Shown one piece after another: positions 7,349 to 16,860 of a DNA stretch of 64,000 nt. Made by a program: the position numbers and the translations under genes. Source of the stretch: DATBAX01 sp963723765 (GTDB taxonomy: Bacteria; Acidobacteriota; Terriglobia; Terriglobales; Acidobacteriaceae); NCBI GenBank assembly GCA_963723765.1, contig CAVRSD010000004.1, positions 246,520 through 310,519 on the forward strand. Direction: 5' to 3'. Under the pieces are notes generated by a model that had not been told where the DNA came from, made no database searches, and worked only from the letters and a program-made list of their open reading frames with translations. Position 1 is the stretch's first letter. Every line of letters begins with the position of its first letter.

Positions 7349-9691
7349 TTGGAACCGTCAAATCACAATTCAGATTCTGCAGCCGAGGTGTACTGGCGAG
7401 TAGAAGGCAGCTTGCTGGAACTGACGACCGTCCGGCCAATTGCCTTTTTCACCTGGAATGCGCAGACGTTCGCCGAGCGCTGGGTGCGCCGTGGGTTGGT
7501 GCTGCTCATGGCGCTGCTGCGTCCTTTTCTATACGCGGTGAATCGGGTGTTTGCCACCCGGGCCGTACATACGGTGCTGCGTGGAATCAGCCGTGACCGG
7601 CTGGATCTATTGGGTGATGAATACTTCCAGTATAAGTTGAAGCCTTACCTGAAACCTGATGGTGTGAAGGCTCTAAGCTCTCTGGTTGATTCCGGTAAGA
7701 AAGTCGTATTGGTCAGCCAAGGGCTTGACCATGTAATGCGGCCGCTGGCGCAGCATCTTGGGGTGAAATGGGTGATTGCTAATCGTTTAGAGTTCCGCGA
7801 TGGTATGGGAACAGGGCGATTACTAGACCCGGTCGTCCGTCCTCGTGGCGTATTCGCTCGCATCACCGGAGTGGGTCCGGATGGCAGCCGGACAGCGGAA
7901 AAGCTGGTGCATGATCTAGGCTTGGCCGGTGTGCAGGAATTGCAGTCGGCGGTGGTCGCTGCGACCCGGCAAGTGTCGAATCTTGAACGTCCCATTGTGC
8001 ATTTCGACGAAAGCGGACGTTTGGAACCACTTTCGGTTCGCAACGCGCTGGAAGGCAAGCACGTCATGCTGATCGGCGTGACGGGCTTCATCGGCAAGGT
8101 TTGGCTGGTGAACACGCTGATGGATTTGCCGAAAATCGGGAAGATCTATTTGCTGATCCGACGGCAGAAGTCGAATCCGGCGCTGCGGAGATTTGAAAAG
8201 CTGGTTGAAGAATCGCCAGTTTTCGATCCCTTGTATGAACGCTACGGATCGGGATTATTGCGTTTCCTGCAGGAACGGGTGGAGGTTGTGGAGGGGGATA
8301 TCTCACTGCCGGACCTGGGGCTGACTCCAGAGGCGTCAGAAGCGCTGCGAAAGAACCTGGATTTGATCATCAACAGTTCAGGACTCACGGATTTCAATCC
8401 CGATCTGCGCGAGGCGTTGTCGGCAAACGTGGATGCGCCCGTCAACGTTTTGGAATTTGTGCGGGCCTCGGACCATTCGGGTTTAGTGCATCTTTCCACT
8501 TGTTATGTGGCGGGCACGCGGGATGGCAGAGTCAGCGAAACACTGCGTCCAAACTATACGCCCATTGGTTTGCCGGATTTTGATGCCGAAGCTGAGTGGC
8601 ACACCCTGCATGCTTTTGTAAAGCAGGCCGAAGAAAAAGCTGAGAGCGCCGAAGTTACGGAAGAACTCCGGCGGCAAGCGTTGAGTAAGGAACATGCAGC
8701 CAAGAATTTGCAGGGTGCGGCGCTGGAGAACCAGATTCGCAAGAATCGCGTGCGCTGGCTGCGAGAGTATTTGACCGAGGCAGGGAAGAAACGTGCGAAT
8801 GAGTTGGGCTGGCCGAATACTTATACATTGTCGAAAAGCCTGGCTGAGTCGCTGATCTACAAATATGGAGAAGGGCTTCCCATCGCCGTGGTGCGGCCGG
8901 CGATTGTTGAAACCTCGGTCGAGAAGCCGTTCCTGGGCTGGAATGAAGGCATCAATACTTCGGCGTCGCTTTCTTATTTGCTGGGGACATCTTTCCGTCA
9001 ACTGCCTTCCAATGAACGCAAGCGACTGGACATTATTCCGGTCGATTCGGTATGCCAGGGGATGACGTTGATTGCGGCGGCCGTGATTGAGCGACGAAAT
9101 GATTCCGTGTATCAATTGGCTACTTCTGCAACCAATCCCTGCGACATGCGGCGTTCGATCGAGCTGACTTCGCTGGCGCATCGCAAGCATTATCGGGCGC
9201 AGGAAGGGCTGGAATACTGGCTGCGCTTACGTCTGGATGCGATTTCAGTTTCCAAGGAACGTTATCAGCGCATGTCGGCGCCGGCGCAGAAGGCGATTAT
9301 CAAGTCGATCCAGCGCATTATGGCACCCTTTCCATTGCGTAAAACGCCTCTGGCGCGAACTGAGCGCAGCCTGGAGCGAGTGGAAAAGCTGATCGAATTA
9401 TTCGAGCCATTTATCCTGTTGAACGAGCATGATTTTGTGGCTGACAATGTGGAAAAACTCGCTTATGCGCTGGTTGCAGACGAAAAAAACGACTTCGGCT
9501 ATAACACGCGCTCGCTGGATTGGTGGGAGTACTGGATCAACATTCATATTCCCGCGCTGCGCAAGTGGACTTATCCTTTGATTGAGGGCCGTCCGCTGGA
9601 GGCGCGGCCATCGCGGAATCTGCGTTTCGCCGAAGAGAATGGCGAAGTCGCGCAAACCGGCACCAACGGAGCAACGTGGCGATATTCCTAA
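7349..9691 (+). CDS. Fatty acyl-CoA/ACP reductase fused to degenerate HAD domain
   Basis: A 780-residue two-domain protein. Residues 1-200 look like a SerB-type HAD phosphatase: VVLVSQGLDHVMRPLAQHLG and RLEFRDGMGTGRLL are typical. The expected N-terminal DxDGT nucleophile site reads RVEGS, so the catalytic Asp seems lost. From residue 240 an extended SDR domain of the fatty acyl-CoA reductase (male-sterility, NAD_binding_4) type follows, with GVTGFIGKVW for nucleotide binding, HLSTCYVAG, and YTLSK as the YxxxK catalytic pair near residue 490. Such enzymes reduce acyl thioesters to aldehydes or alcohols. The start is uncertain (TTG at 7349 or GTG at 7388). It opens the lipid locus and overlaps the next gene by 16 bases. 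Confidence 0.8.
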   Translation: MEPSNHNSDSAAEVYWRVEGSLLELTTVRPIAFFTWNAQTFAERWVRRGLVLLMALLRPFLYAVNRVFATRAVHTVLRGISRDRLDLLGDEYFQYKLKPYLKPDGVKALSSLVDSGKKVVLVSQGLDHVMRPLAQHLGVKWVIANRLEFRDGMGTGRLLDPVVRPRGVFARITGVGPDGSRTAEKLVHDLGLAGVQELQSAVVAATRQVSNLERPIVHFDESGRLEPLSVRNALEGKHVMLIGVTGFIGKVWLVNTLMDLPKIGKIYLLIRRQKSNPALRRFEKLVEESPVFDPLYERYGSGLLRFLQERVEVVEGDISLPDLGLTPEASEALRKNLDLIINSSGLTDFNPDLREALSANVDAPVNVLEFVRASDHSGLVHLSTCYVAGTRDGRVSETLRPNYTPIGLPDFDAEAEWHTLHAFVKQAEEKAESAEVTEELRRQALSKEHAAKNLQGAALENQIRKNRVRWLREYLTEAGKKRANELGWPNTYTLSKSLAESLIYKYGEGLPIAVVRPAIVETSVEKPFLGWNEGINTSASLSYLLGTSFRQLPSNERKRLDIIPVDSVCQGMTLIAAAVIERRNDSVYQLATSATNPCDMRRSIELTSLAHRKHYRAQEGLEYWLRLRLDAISVSKERYQRMSAPAQKAIIKSIQRIMAPFPLRKTPLARTERSLERVEKLIELFEPFILLNEHDFVADNVEKLAYALVADEKNDFGYNTRSLDWWEYWINIHIPALRKWTYPLIEGRPLEARPSRNLRFAEENGEVAQTGTNGATWRYS

Positions 9692-10809
9692 CAGGTTCCA
9701 CCGGATACATTGGTGCGCACGTCGCGGCCAACCTGCTGAACGAGCATGGTGCGGGGTTGAACGTGCTGGTTCGCGCCCACGACTCACAGGAAGCAGAATT
9801 GCGATTATGGCAGGCCTTGCAGCTGCACATGGACTTTCCGCGTTTTTACGAATGTTTGCAGACACGAATCCGAGTTTTTCGCGGTGATCTTACCGACGTG
9901 CAATTTGGATTGGGTCGGGATGATTACGATCGTCTGATTCACACCACGGATTCAATCATTCACTGTGCCGCGTCGCTGAATCGCAAGTCTGAAAAAAGCT
10001 GTATGAATGTGAACCTGCGGGGCACGCTGGAGGTTTTGCAGCTGGCCCGGCACTCGCATCACTACCACGGCTTGCGGCGTTTCAGCCATGTGAGCACGGT
10101 GGCGGTGGCTGGGAAGCGGCAGGATGAAGTCGTCACAGAAGATAAGTCGATTGACTGGAATCGCTCAGATTACGACCCTTATGCGCGTACCAAGAAATTC
10201 TGCGAGCACATGATCCGGCAACTACTGCCTGATGTTCCACTGACAATTTTCCGGCCAAGCATTGTATTGGGAGACAGCCGGCGTCCCGAGACTACGCAGT
10301 TCGATATGGTGAAGGCGTTCGTGTTCCTGGCGGGGTTGAAGGCTCTTCCGTTCCGTCCAAAAGATAAGATCGACATTGTGAATGTGGATTTCGTAGCTGA
10401 CGCCATCGCTACGCTGCATCAGCGGGAGACTACTGAGTACGACACTTATCATCTTTCTTCCGGCGTGGAATCGCAGACTTTTCGTGACCTTACGGTTGCA
10501 CTGGCAGCGGCTCAGCAAAAGAGCGCGCCGATTTTTATGCCATTCCTGGGGAAGCCGTTTGCGAGCGTTGTGAATACTTTGGCAAATCGCAAAGGTAGCA
10601 TTGGCTACGGTGCTTCGCTCATGAAAGTATTCATGCCGTACCTGCAATGGAATACGGTGTTTGACAATACGCGGGTGACGACGGAACTTGGCCGCAAGCC
10701 GGTGCCGTTCTCGCAATACAGCTATCCCTTGCTAAAGTTCAGCCAGGATTCGAACTTCACCTATTCCTATCAGAATTGGCCCGCCAAAGTGGGAGGGTCC
10801 GCCGCATGA
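9676..10809 (+). CDS. Thioester-reductase-like extended SDR protein
   Basis: A 377-residue NAD(P)-dependent reductase/epimerase-like protein. The nucleotide-binding motif GSTGYIG sits at residues 7-13, the active site shows HVSTVAVAG and YARTK (YxxxK, about residue 168), and FRPSIVLGD is the conserved strand after it. It is closest in plan to the reductase domains that release acyl chains from carrier proteins or CoA (NAD_binding_4). The GTG start at 9676 overlaps the end of the preceding reductase, so the two are translationally coupled. Two different acyl-thioester reductases side by side suggest sequential reduction or two substrates; this is inference. Confidence 0.8.
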   Translation: MAIFLTGSTGYIGAHVAANLLNEHGAGLNVLVRAHDSQEAELRLWQALQLHMDFPRFYECLQTRIRVFRGDLTDVQFGLGRDDYDRLIHTTDSIIHCAASLNRKSEKSCMNVNLRGTLEVLQLARHSHHYHGLRRFSHVSTVAVAGKRQDEVVTEDKSIDWNRSDYDPYARTKKFCEHMIRQLLPDVPLTIFRPSIVLGDSRRPETTQFDMVKAFVFLAGLKALPFRPKDKIDIVNVDFVADAIATLHQRETTEYDTYHLSSGVESQTFRDLTVALAAAQQKSAPIFMPFLGKPFASVVNTLANRKGSIGYGASLMKVFMPYLQWNTVFDNTRVTTELGRKPVPFSQYSYPLLKFSQDSNFTYSYQNWPAKVGGSAA

Positions 10810-12215
10810 TGGATTTTATTCTTGAGACCTGGGTCAGCAGCGCGATCGAGAGATCGAAAGCGGGATGGATGCTGGGCAAAGGGAAACCCTGGCAGCCGGG
10901 AGAAAAACTGAAGTTGCTCTTTGCCGGATACAACGGCACCCGTAATATGGGTTCCGATGTGCGTGTCGAGGAGATGTTGCGGCAGCTTCGGTACATTCTC
11001 GGACCGGACAATGTTGCGTTTAGTGTGATGTCGCAGAATTTTCAACGTTCCAAGGGATATTTCGAAGATTCGGCGCAAGTATTTTTGCCGGATATTTTCC
11101 CGCCGTTTTTATCCGATGAAGTGCCGAAGCATCACGGGGTAGTGGCATGCGAAGGCTCTGCATTCAAGAGCAAGTTTGCCAATGCGCTCACCACGATGAT
11201 GATTGGATCTTTGGGAATTGCGGCGGCGCAGAACAAGCTTTCTGTTGGATACGGCTCCGAGGCCGGCCACATGGATCCGCCGATCAAGAAGATGTGTGCG
11301 CGTTATTGCCGGAATTCGCTGGTCATCACGCGGAATGAAGAATCGCGTACGGTTCTTCGCGAACTGGGCGTTCCGACCGAATTGGGTACTGACACCGCCT
11401 GGACGTTCGATCCAAAGCCCGCCGAGTACGGGCGGAAAGTTTTGCGTGAAGTAGGTTGGGATGGCACCACTCCTGTACTTGTAGTTTGTCCGATTAATCC
11501 TTTTGAGTGGCCGGTAAAAGCGTCGGTGGCGAAGTTCGCATTGCACGGCCTTACGGGCGCCTACAAAGAGAGTCATTACCGTTCAGTTTATTTTCACAAC
11601 TCCGGAGCGGCAGCCGATCGTGCTTATGAGCATTATTTGAAGTCGATCGCGAATGCCGTGGATGCGTTCCGAAAAAAACGAAAAGTGTTTGTAATTCTAG
11701 TGGCCACGGAACGACTGGATGCGCGTCCGGCCAATCGGATTTCGGAGAAGCTGGGTGGAGTGCCTGTGCTCAGCTCGGATGACTACAACATGTACGAATT
11801 GGTGAGCATTTTGCGGGCATGCCACATGATGGCGTCGTCGCGCTATCACGGAATTGTGACCTCGATGCCTGGATTGGTACCGTCGGCGGGGATCACGATG
11901 GATGAGCGCATCCGCAACCTGATGCACGAGCGTGGCCAGAAGGAATTATTAATGAATGTAGATGACGCCGATCTGGAACCCAAGCTGCTGGCCGCGTTGG
12001 AAAAACTGGCCACGGAAGGCGAACGGATTGCCGATGGCATTGGCCGCACCGTGGTGAAGAACCTGAAAGTCATGGCGCGGATGGGCGTTTATTTCGAGGA
12101 AGAAGTGCAGCGGCGTTATCCGGAGTTCCCCACGCGCAAGGGCGAGTGGAGTTGGGAAGATTATTTACCGCCAATGAGTGAAAGTCTGCACGCGCTCATT
12201 AAGGCTTACTCGTGA
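10806..12215 (+). CDS. Polysaccharide pyruvyl transferase family protein
   Basis: About 469 residues. GYNGTRNMGSDVRVEEML near the N-terminus, CEGSAFKSKFA, and the C-terminal SSRYHGIVTSM with ITMDERIRNLM are the hallmark stretches of the PF04230 (CsaB/WcaK) family, which add pyruvate ketals to sugars or act as related transferases. The ATG at 10806 overlaps the previous stop as ATGA and has GGGAGGG just upstream. Finding this family inside a set of acyl-activating and acyl-reducing enzymes is unusual; it may modify the head group of the product. Substrate unknown. Confidence 0.8.
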   Translation: MMDFILETWVSSAIERSKAGWMLGKGKPWQPGEKLKLLFAGYNGTRNMGSDVRVEEMLRQLRYILGPDNVAFSVMSQNFQRSKGYFEDSAQVFLPDIFPPFLSDEVPKHHGVVACEGSAFKSKFANALTTMMIGSLGIAAAQNKLSVGYGSEAGHMDPPIKKMCARYCRNSLVITRNEESRTVLRELGVPTELGTDTAWTFDPKPAEYGRKVLREVGWDGTTPVLVVCPINPFEWPVKASVAKFALHGLTGAYKESHYRSVYFHNSGAAADRAYEHYLKSIANAVDAFRKKRKVFVILVATERLDARPANRISEKLGGVPVLSSDDYNMYELVSILRACHMMASSRYHGIVTSMPGLVPSAGITMDERIRNLMHERGQKELLMNVDDADLEPKLLAALEKLATEGERIADGIGRTVVKNLKVMARMGVYFEEEVQRRYPEFPTRKGEWSWEDYLPPMSESLHALIKAYS

Positions 12216-12261
12216 GTAGTTTTGACCACAGAGAGACCGAGACAAAGAGAAAACAAATCCC

Positions 12262-13923
12262 ATGAGTTTTCTCGAAGACATTTTTGCGAAGCTTGAAACT
12301 GCCGGTGACGCCGTCATCCTGCAGAAGCTCCGTGATGGCCGACCGGTTACCGTCAGCGGTCGCGAACTGTCGGATTTGGTGAGGCAAGCTCGGACTTTTT
12401 TAGCCTCAACAGGAATGAAGAAAGGCGAGCGGGTTGCGTTACTCGCCAACAACGGCATCAATTGGGTGGCACTCGATCTGGCGATCATGGCGGAGGGTCT
12501 GATTGTGGTTCCGCTCTATGCTCGGCAGGCGCCAGCAGAGTTGGTAGCCATGATGAAGGACTGCTCTCCGGCGCTGGTTTGCTGCGGCGATGCTGCGCTA
12601 CGCGATGGGATTTTGCAGAACTGGCCGGAGGCGCTTCCGCAGTGTTTGTTCGAGGACATATTTACTAAGGCTGACGCCGTCACACGGGCGGGGGCGCCCG
12701 CGCCACATCAGCATTTAGATTCCGATCCGGTCAGCATTATTTATACTTCGGGAACTTCGGGAGAAGCCAAGGGCGTGGTGCTAACCGCGGGCAATCTTGG
12801 TCACATGCTGGGCTGTACATCTGGACGTCTCGACCTGTTGATGGAAGGCAGAGCCGGACAGGATCGCGTGTTTCATTATTTGCCGTTCTGCTTTGCAGGT
12901 TCTTTAATCATGCTGCTGACCTGTTTGCTTAGGAGCAGCCTACTGACGTTGAATACCGATCTGAGCAATCTGGCCAGCGAAATGCGCGTCGCGGGGCCGG
13001 ATTATTTTCTCAACGTCCCGGCTCTGCTTGAACGTATGCGGAAAGCAGTGGACGAACAGCTTTGGAAGACCGGAGGAATCGCGCTTAGCCTTTACGGCAA
13101 AGCCAAAGCGGCGTGGATGCGGAAACACGATGGTCAGTCGAGTTTCGCGGATTCGATGTGGATCAGTTGGGCCAATACGATTGTATTTCCGACGATCCGG
13201 AAGAAGATGATTGGGCCGAACTTGAAAGCGCTCATCTGTGGCTCGGCGCCGTTGAATCTTGAAACACAACTTTACTTCATGATGCTGGGCATTCCCGTGC
13301 TCCAGGTCTATGGACTCACTGAGACGACCGCCATCTGCACCATGGATGACCCGCGCAAAGTTGAGGCTGGCCGCGTGGGTCCGGCAATCAGAGGTATTGA
13401 AATGAAGCTGGGCGACGGGGAAGAGATCATTGTGCGCGGGCCGAATGTTTTTCCGGGATATTGGAATCGTCCGCAGGAAACGGCGAAAGTGTTACGGGAA
13501 GGCTGGTTTCATAGCGGCGACCAGGGCGAAGTGGATACGCAGGGTAACTGGCGGATCAACGGGCGCATCAAGAACCTGATTATTCTTGGGTCGGGACACA
13601 ATATTGCGCCGGAGCCGATCGAAGAGAAAGTTCTGGATAACCTGCCCGGAGCGCAGCAGGTGGTACTCATGGGAAACGGGCGTGGATATCTTTCGGCAAT
13701 CGTAACCGGAAATGTGACACGTGAACAGACGCAAGCAGCACTGGACGACGTGAATCATGGGTTGCCGCATTACAAGCAGGTGCGGACATTCTTTGTGTCC
13801 GAAGAACCTTTTTCGATCGAAAATGGGTTGCTGACGGCGAACGGAAAACTGAAGCGGGACCTGATTGCGGCGCGATTTAAATCCGAAATCGAAGAGATGT
13901 ATGAGGTGAAACAAGCGGTATGA
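12262..13923 (+). CDS. AMP-dependent acyl-CoA/acyl-ACP synthetase (first)
   Basis: A 553-residue adenylate-forming ligase that would activate a carboxylic acid with ATP and load it on CoA or the carrier protein. Motifs: IIYTSGTSGEAKG (P-loop-like, about residue 160), YGLTETTAICT (about 350), GDQGEVDTQGNW, and the C-terminal catalytic Lys in NGKLKRD. It resembles long-chain fatty acid ligases (FadD/FAAL group). The ATG is followed closely by the crotonase gene, whose ATG overlaps this stop (ATGA). Substrate probably a fatty acid, given the neighbours. Confidence 0.85.
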   Translation: MSFLEDIFAKLETAGDAVILQKLRDGRPVTVSGRELSDLVRQARTFLASTGMKKGERVALLANNGINWVALDLAIMAEGLIVVPLYARQAPAELVAMMKDCSPALVCCGDAALRDGILQNWPEALPQCLFEDIFTKADAVTRAGAPAPHQHLDSDPVSIIYTSGTSGEAKGVVLTAGNLGHMLGCTSGRLDLLMEGRAGQDRVFHYLPFCFAGSLIMLLTCLLRSSLLTLNTDLSNLASEMRVAGPDYFLNVPALLERMRKAVDEQLWKTGGIALSLYGKAKAAWMRKHDGQSSFADSMWISWANTIVFPTIRKKMIGPNLKALICGSAPLNLETQLYFMMLGIPVLQVYGLTETTAICTMDDPRKVEAGRVGPAIRGIEMKLGDGEEIIVRGPNVFPGYWNRPQETAKVLREGWFHSGDQGEVDTQGNWRINGRIKNLIILGSGHNIAPEPIEEKVLDNLPGAQQVVLMGNGRGYLSAIVTGNVTREQTQAALDDVNHGLPHYKQVRTFFVSEEPFSIENGLLTANGKLKRDLIAARFKSEIEEMYEVKQAV

Positions 13924-14723
13924 AGAGTTTCCAAGGCCAATCGCTCTCCTGGGAGCTGAAGGATGGTGTGATCGAGCTGGCGCTCCATCGCGCTCCTTGT
14001 AACGAGATTGGCTCGATCACTTTGTCTGATCTCGAGAGATTCGCTGTTGTGCTCGAAGGAGTAAAAGGCGAAGTCCACGCCGTGATTGTTTACAGTTCGC
14101 TGAAGTCCGGTTTCTGTGCGGGCGCGGACTTGCGTGAGCTTTACCAGCGTTCGCAGAATATGGATCATCAGGATGCAATCAAAGGCGTCCGCGATTTTCT
14201 CGAGCGCATTCATCGAGTAATGAATGTAATCGACGCTTCACCGTTGACGACAATCGCCGCCGTCCATGGAGTGACATTCGGTGGAGGATTCGAGCTAGCT
14301 CTGGTCTGCGATCTGATCATTGCCGATAAAATGGCGCGGTTTTGTTTTCCCGAGCTGCGACTGGGACTCATTCCTGGTTTCGGCGGAATTCCGCGCCTGA
14401 AGCGGGATTTGGGGAATGGCGTGGTTCGCGACCTTTTGTTGACCGGCCGTAGTTTCAATGCGACGAAAGCCCAGCAGGTTGGCTTGATAAGCCAGGTAGT
14501 CGCGGAAGGGGAATCCCTCAGCGTGGCGCGTGCTACCGCGGCTCAACTCAAGAAGTTTGACCGGCGAACAACAGCAGCAGCTAAAAAGTTCATCAAGCCC
14601 ATTCCTCACGAAGAGTTGCGGCGGGAAATTGATTTGTTCTGTGAGCTGTTTGCGCAACCGGCCGTCGAAGCGGGTTTGCGAAAGTTTGTGGAGAGCACCG
14701 AAGCGCAACCATATTTGCCGTAA
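13920..14723 (+). CDS. Enoyl-CoA hydratase/isomerase (crotonase) family protein
   Basis: A 267-residue crotonase-fold protein. FCAGADL and GVTFGGGFELAL form the oxyanion-hole and first catalytic Glu region, and FPELRLGLIPGFGG carries the second Glu expected of true hydratases. Both catalytic Glu positions therefore look intact. It would hydrate or isomerise an unsaturated acyl thioester. Overlap with the upstream ligase as ATGA indicates one transcript. The carrier protein follows 31 bases later. Confidence 0.85.
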   Translation: MKSFQGQSLSWELKDGVIELALHRAPCNEIGSITLSDLERFAVVLEGVKGEVHAVIVYSSLKSGFCAGADLRELYQRSQNMDHQDAIKGVRDFLERIHRVMNVIDASPLTTIAAVHGVTFGGGFELALVCDLIIADKMARFCFPELRLGLIPGFGGIPRLKRDLGNGVVRDLLLTGRSFNATKAQQVGLISQVVAEGESLSVARATAAQLKKFDRRTTAAAKKFIKPIPHEELRREIDLFCELFAQPAVEAGLRKFVESTEAQPYLP

Positions 14724-14754
14724 ATCAGGAATACAGATATATCGCCGATAAACT

Positions 14755-14997
14755 ATGCGAACACCTGACCAAACACTGGACGAAATTCTGACTCTCGCAG
14801 CCTCTCACTTCAAAGTCCCTCGCGAGAAGCTTACGCCCGATGATGACTTCTTCAAGGCTCTCGGCATAGACAGCCTGCAGACCCTGGATCTACTCACCAA
14901 GCTGGAGCATCACTTCAATGTGGAGCTACCGGACTATGAACTGCAGGGCGTGTCAGATTTTCGAACATTGGCGGGCAAAATCCAAGCCAGATTGTGA
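14755..14997 (+). CDS. Acyl carrier protein
   Basis: An 80-residue acidic four-helix carrier. The phosphopantetheine attachment motif is GIDSLQTLDLL, with Ser near residue 42. It is a stand-alone ACP distinct from the housekeeping one, because it sits between a crotonase and a second AMP-ligase with no fab genes. It probably holds the acyl chain while the two ligases load it and the reductases release it. The ribosome-binding site is weak. Confidence 0.9.
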   Translation: MRTPDQTLDEILTLAASHFKVPREKLTPDDDFFKALGIDSLQTLDLLTKLEHHFNVELPDYELQGVSDFRTLAGKIQARL

Positions 14998-15102
14998 AGA
15001 TTTGAAGATAGATGAAGTATAGAGTTTGTGCTGGCAAAAGGTAATGAACTGATTAACAGCGCTTTCTCCGAACCGCGTCTCACTGTGGTGAAATAACCTT
15101 TC

Positions 15103-16813
15103 ATGCTTAACCTTGATCAATACACCTGCCTGGGTGCGGCGCTGCAGGATGCGCTGGACCGCTGGCCGAATGAAACCTGCCTGATTGAGGCCGACCGGGA
15201 CAAGGAAAAGACGCGTCTCACCTATTCTGACTTCAAAGAAATGGCGCTCCCTCTAGCGCGCGCGTTGCAGGATGCCGAGTTCAAGGCTGGCGACCGGGCC
15301 GCCATCATTATGACGAACCAGTCGAAGTGGCTGATCTCGGCGTATGCAGTTTTCTTTGACGGCGGGGTGCTGGTGCCGCTCGACTACAAGTTGAGTGCAG
15401 ATGAACACCTGCAATTGCTGGCGCACTCGCAGGCGAAAGTGCTGATCATCGAATATCACTTGTGGCGGGCGATCTTGCAGTCGCCGGAATTCAAGAATCT
15501 TAAGGCGCGCGTTCTGGTCACCGAAGCTCCGTTGAGCGCGGAGATTGGAGGCGCAAATCGCTGGGAAGATTTCCGCCGCAAGGGTGACCCGGCCTTCGTT
15601 TCACGTGAACGCGAAGATGTCGCGTGCATTGTCTATTCCTCGGGTACTGGCGGGCGTCCCAAGGGCTGCGTGCTTACGCATGAGAATTATCTGGAGCAAT
15701 GCAAGGCACTCACTACGTGGTATCCGTTCAAGCCGGGCGTGCGCTATTTGAGTATTCTGCCGACCAATCACGCGATTGATTTCATGGTCGGATTCATCGG
15801 GCCCTTTGTGTGCGGCGCGTGCGTGGTGCATTTGCGCACGCTGCGTCCTGAGTTCGTCCGCGACGCCTTCGTGCGGTACAAGATCACTTACGTCAGCCTG
15901 GTTCCCATGGTGCTCAAAAATCTGGAGCGCGGGCTCAAGGCCAAGCTCGACGCATTACCCGCCGGCAAACGTGGGATGCTGAAGCGATTGGTCGGCGTGA
16001 ATAGAGCGTCTCACTCGCAAGCGGCCCAAGGTTCGGCTAAGTCGAAGGCTGCTGAAGCAAGTGCATCAGGCGTTTGGCGGGGAGTTGCAGGCCATGTTTA
16101 CCGGCGGTGCCTTCATGGAGGCTTCGACTCTGCAATTTTTCTATGATCTGGGAATTCCTGTAGCCAACGGTTACGGACTCACTGAGGCGGGTACGGTGCT
16201 TACGGTCAATGACTTCAAGCCGTTTCGCGCGGACACCGTGGGTAAGCCGCTGCCGGGGGTGGAACTTCGCATTCTGAATCCTGATTCGGAAGGGATCGGG
16301 GAGGTTGCGGCCAATAGCAAGACGGTCATGTCTCACTATTTGAATGATCCCGAGCTGACGGCGGAAACAATTGTGGATGGCTGGCTGCTGACCGGCGATC
16401 TGGGGCGTTTCGACGATGCCGGACATCTGCAGTTATTTGGCCGCAAGAAAAACATGATCGTGACCGAGGGCGGGAAGAATATTTATCCCGAGGACATCGA
16501 AAATATTTTCGATGGCCTGTCCGTCAAGGAATATTCGGTGTTTGCCGCCAATTACATTTGGCCCGCGAAGAACTTGGGACGAGAAATGCTGGTTTTGATT
16601 CTGCGTCTGGAGCAAAATCAGGAATTCAATGACGCACTACGGCAAGAGATCGTTGCCCGCAATCGTCGCTTGCCGGACTACAAGCGGGTAGGCGGATACG
16701 TGGTCTGGGAACAGGATTTTCCCCGCACTGCGTCCATGAAAATCAAACGCACCGTCCTGGCGGAAGCAATTGGGAAAAAGATGGATCGTGCTGCAGCTGC
16801 GATTCCACTGTAA
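15103..16813 (+). CDS. AMP-dependent acyl ligase (second, frameshifted)
   Basis: About 569 residues once one extra base near 16000 is ignored. The first part ends in frame at MLKRLVGVN; the next frame continues as RLTRKRPKVRLSRRLLKQV and HQAFGGELQAMFTGGAFMEA. Motifs are IVYSSGTGGRPKG (with Gly where the first ligase has Ser), YGLTEAGTVLT, GRKKNMIVTEGGKNIYPED and the catalytic Lys in SMKIKRT. All core motifs are present across the break, so this is more likely a sequence error than a dead gene. It would activate a fatty or other carboxylic acid for the adjacent carrier protein. Confidence 0.8.
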
Positions 16814-16860
16814 ACAACGAACCGAGAGCGACAACCTTTGCATCAGAGCGGTGGGCAAAC

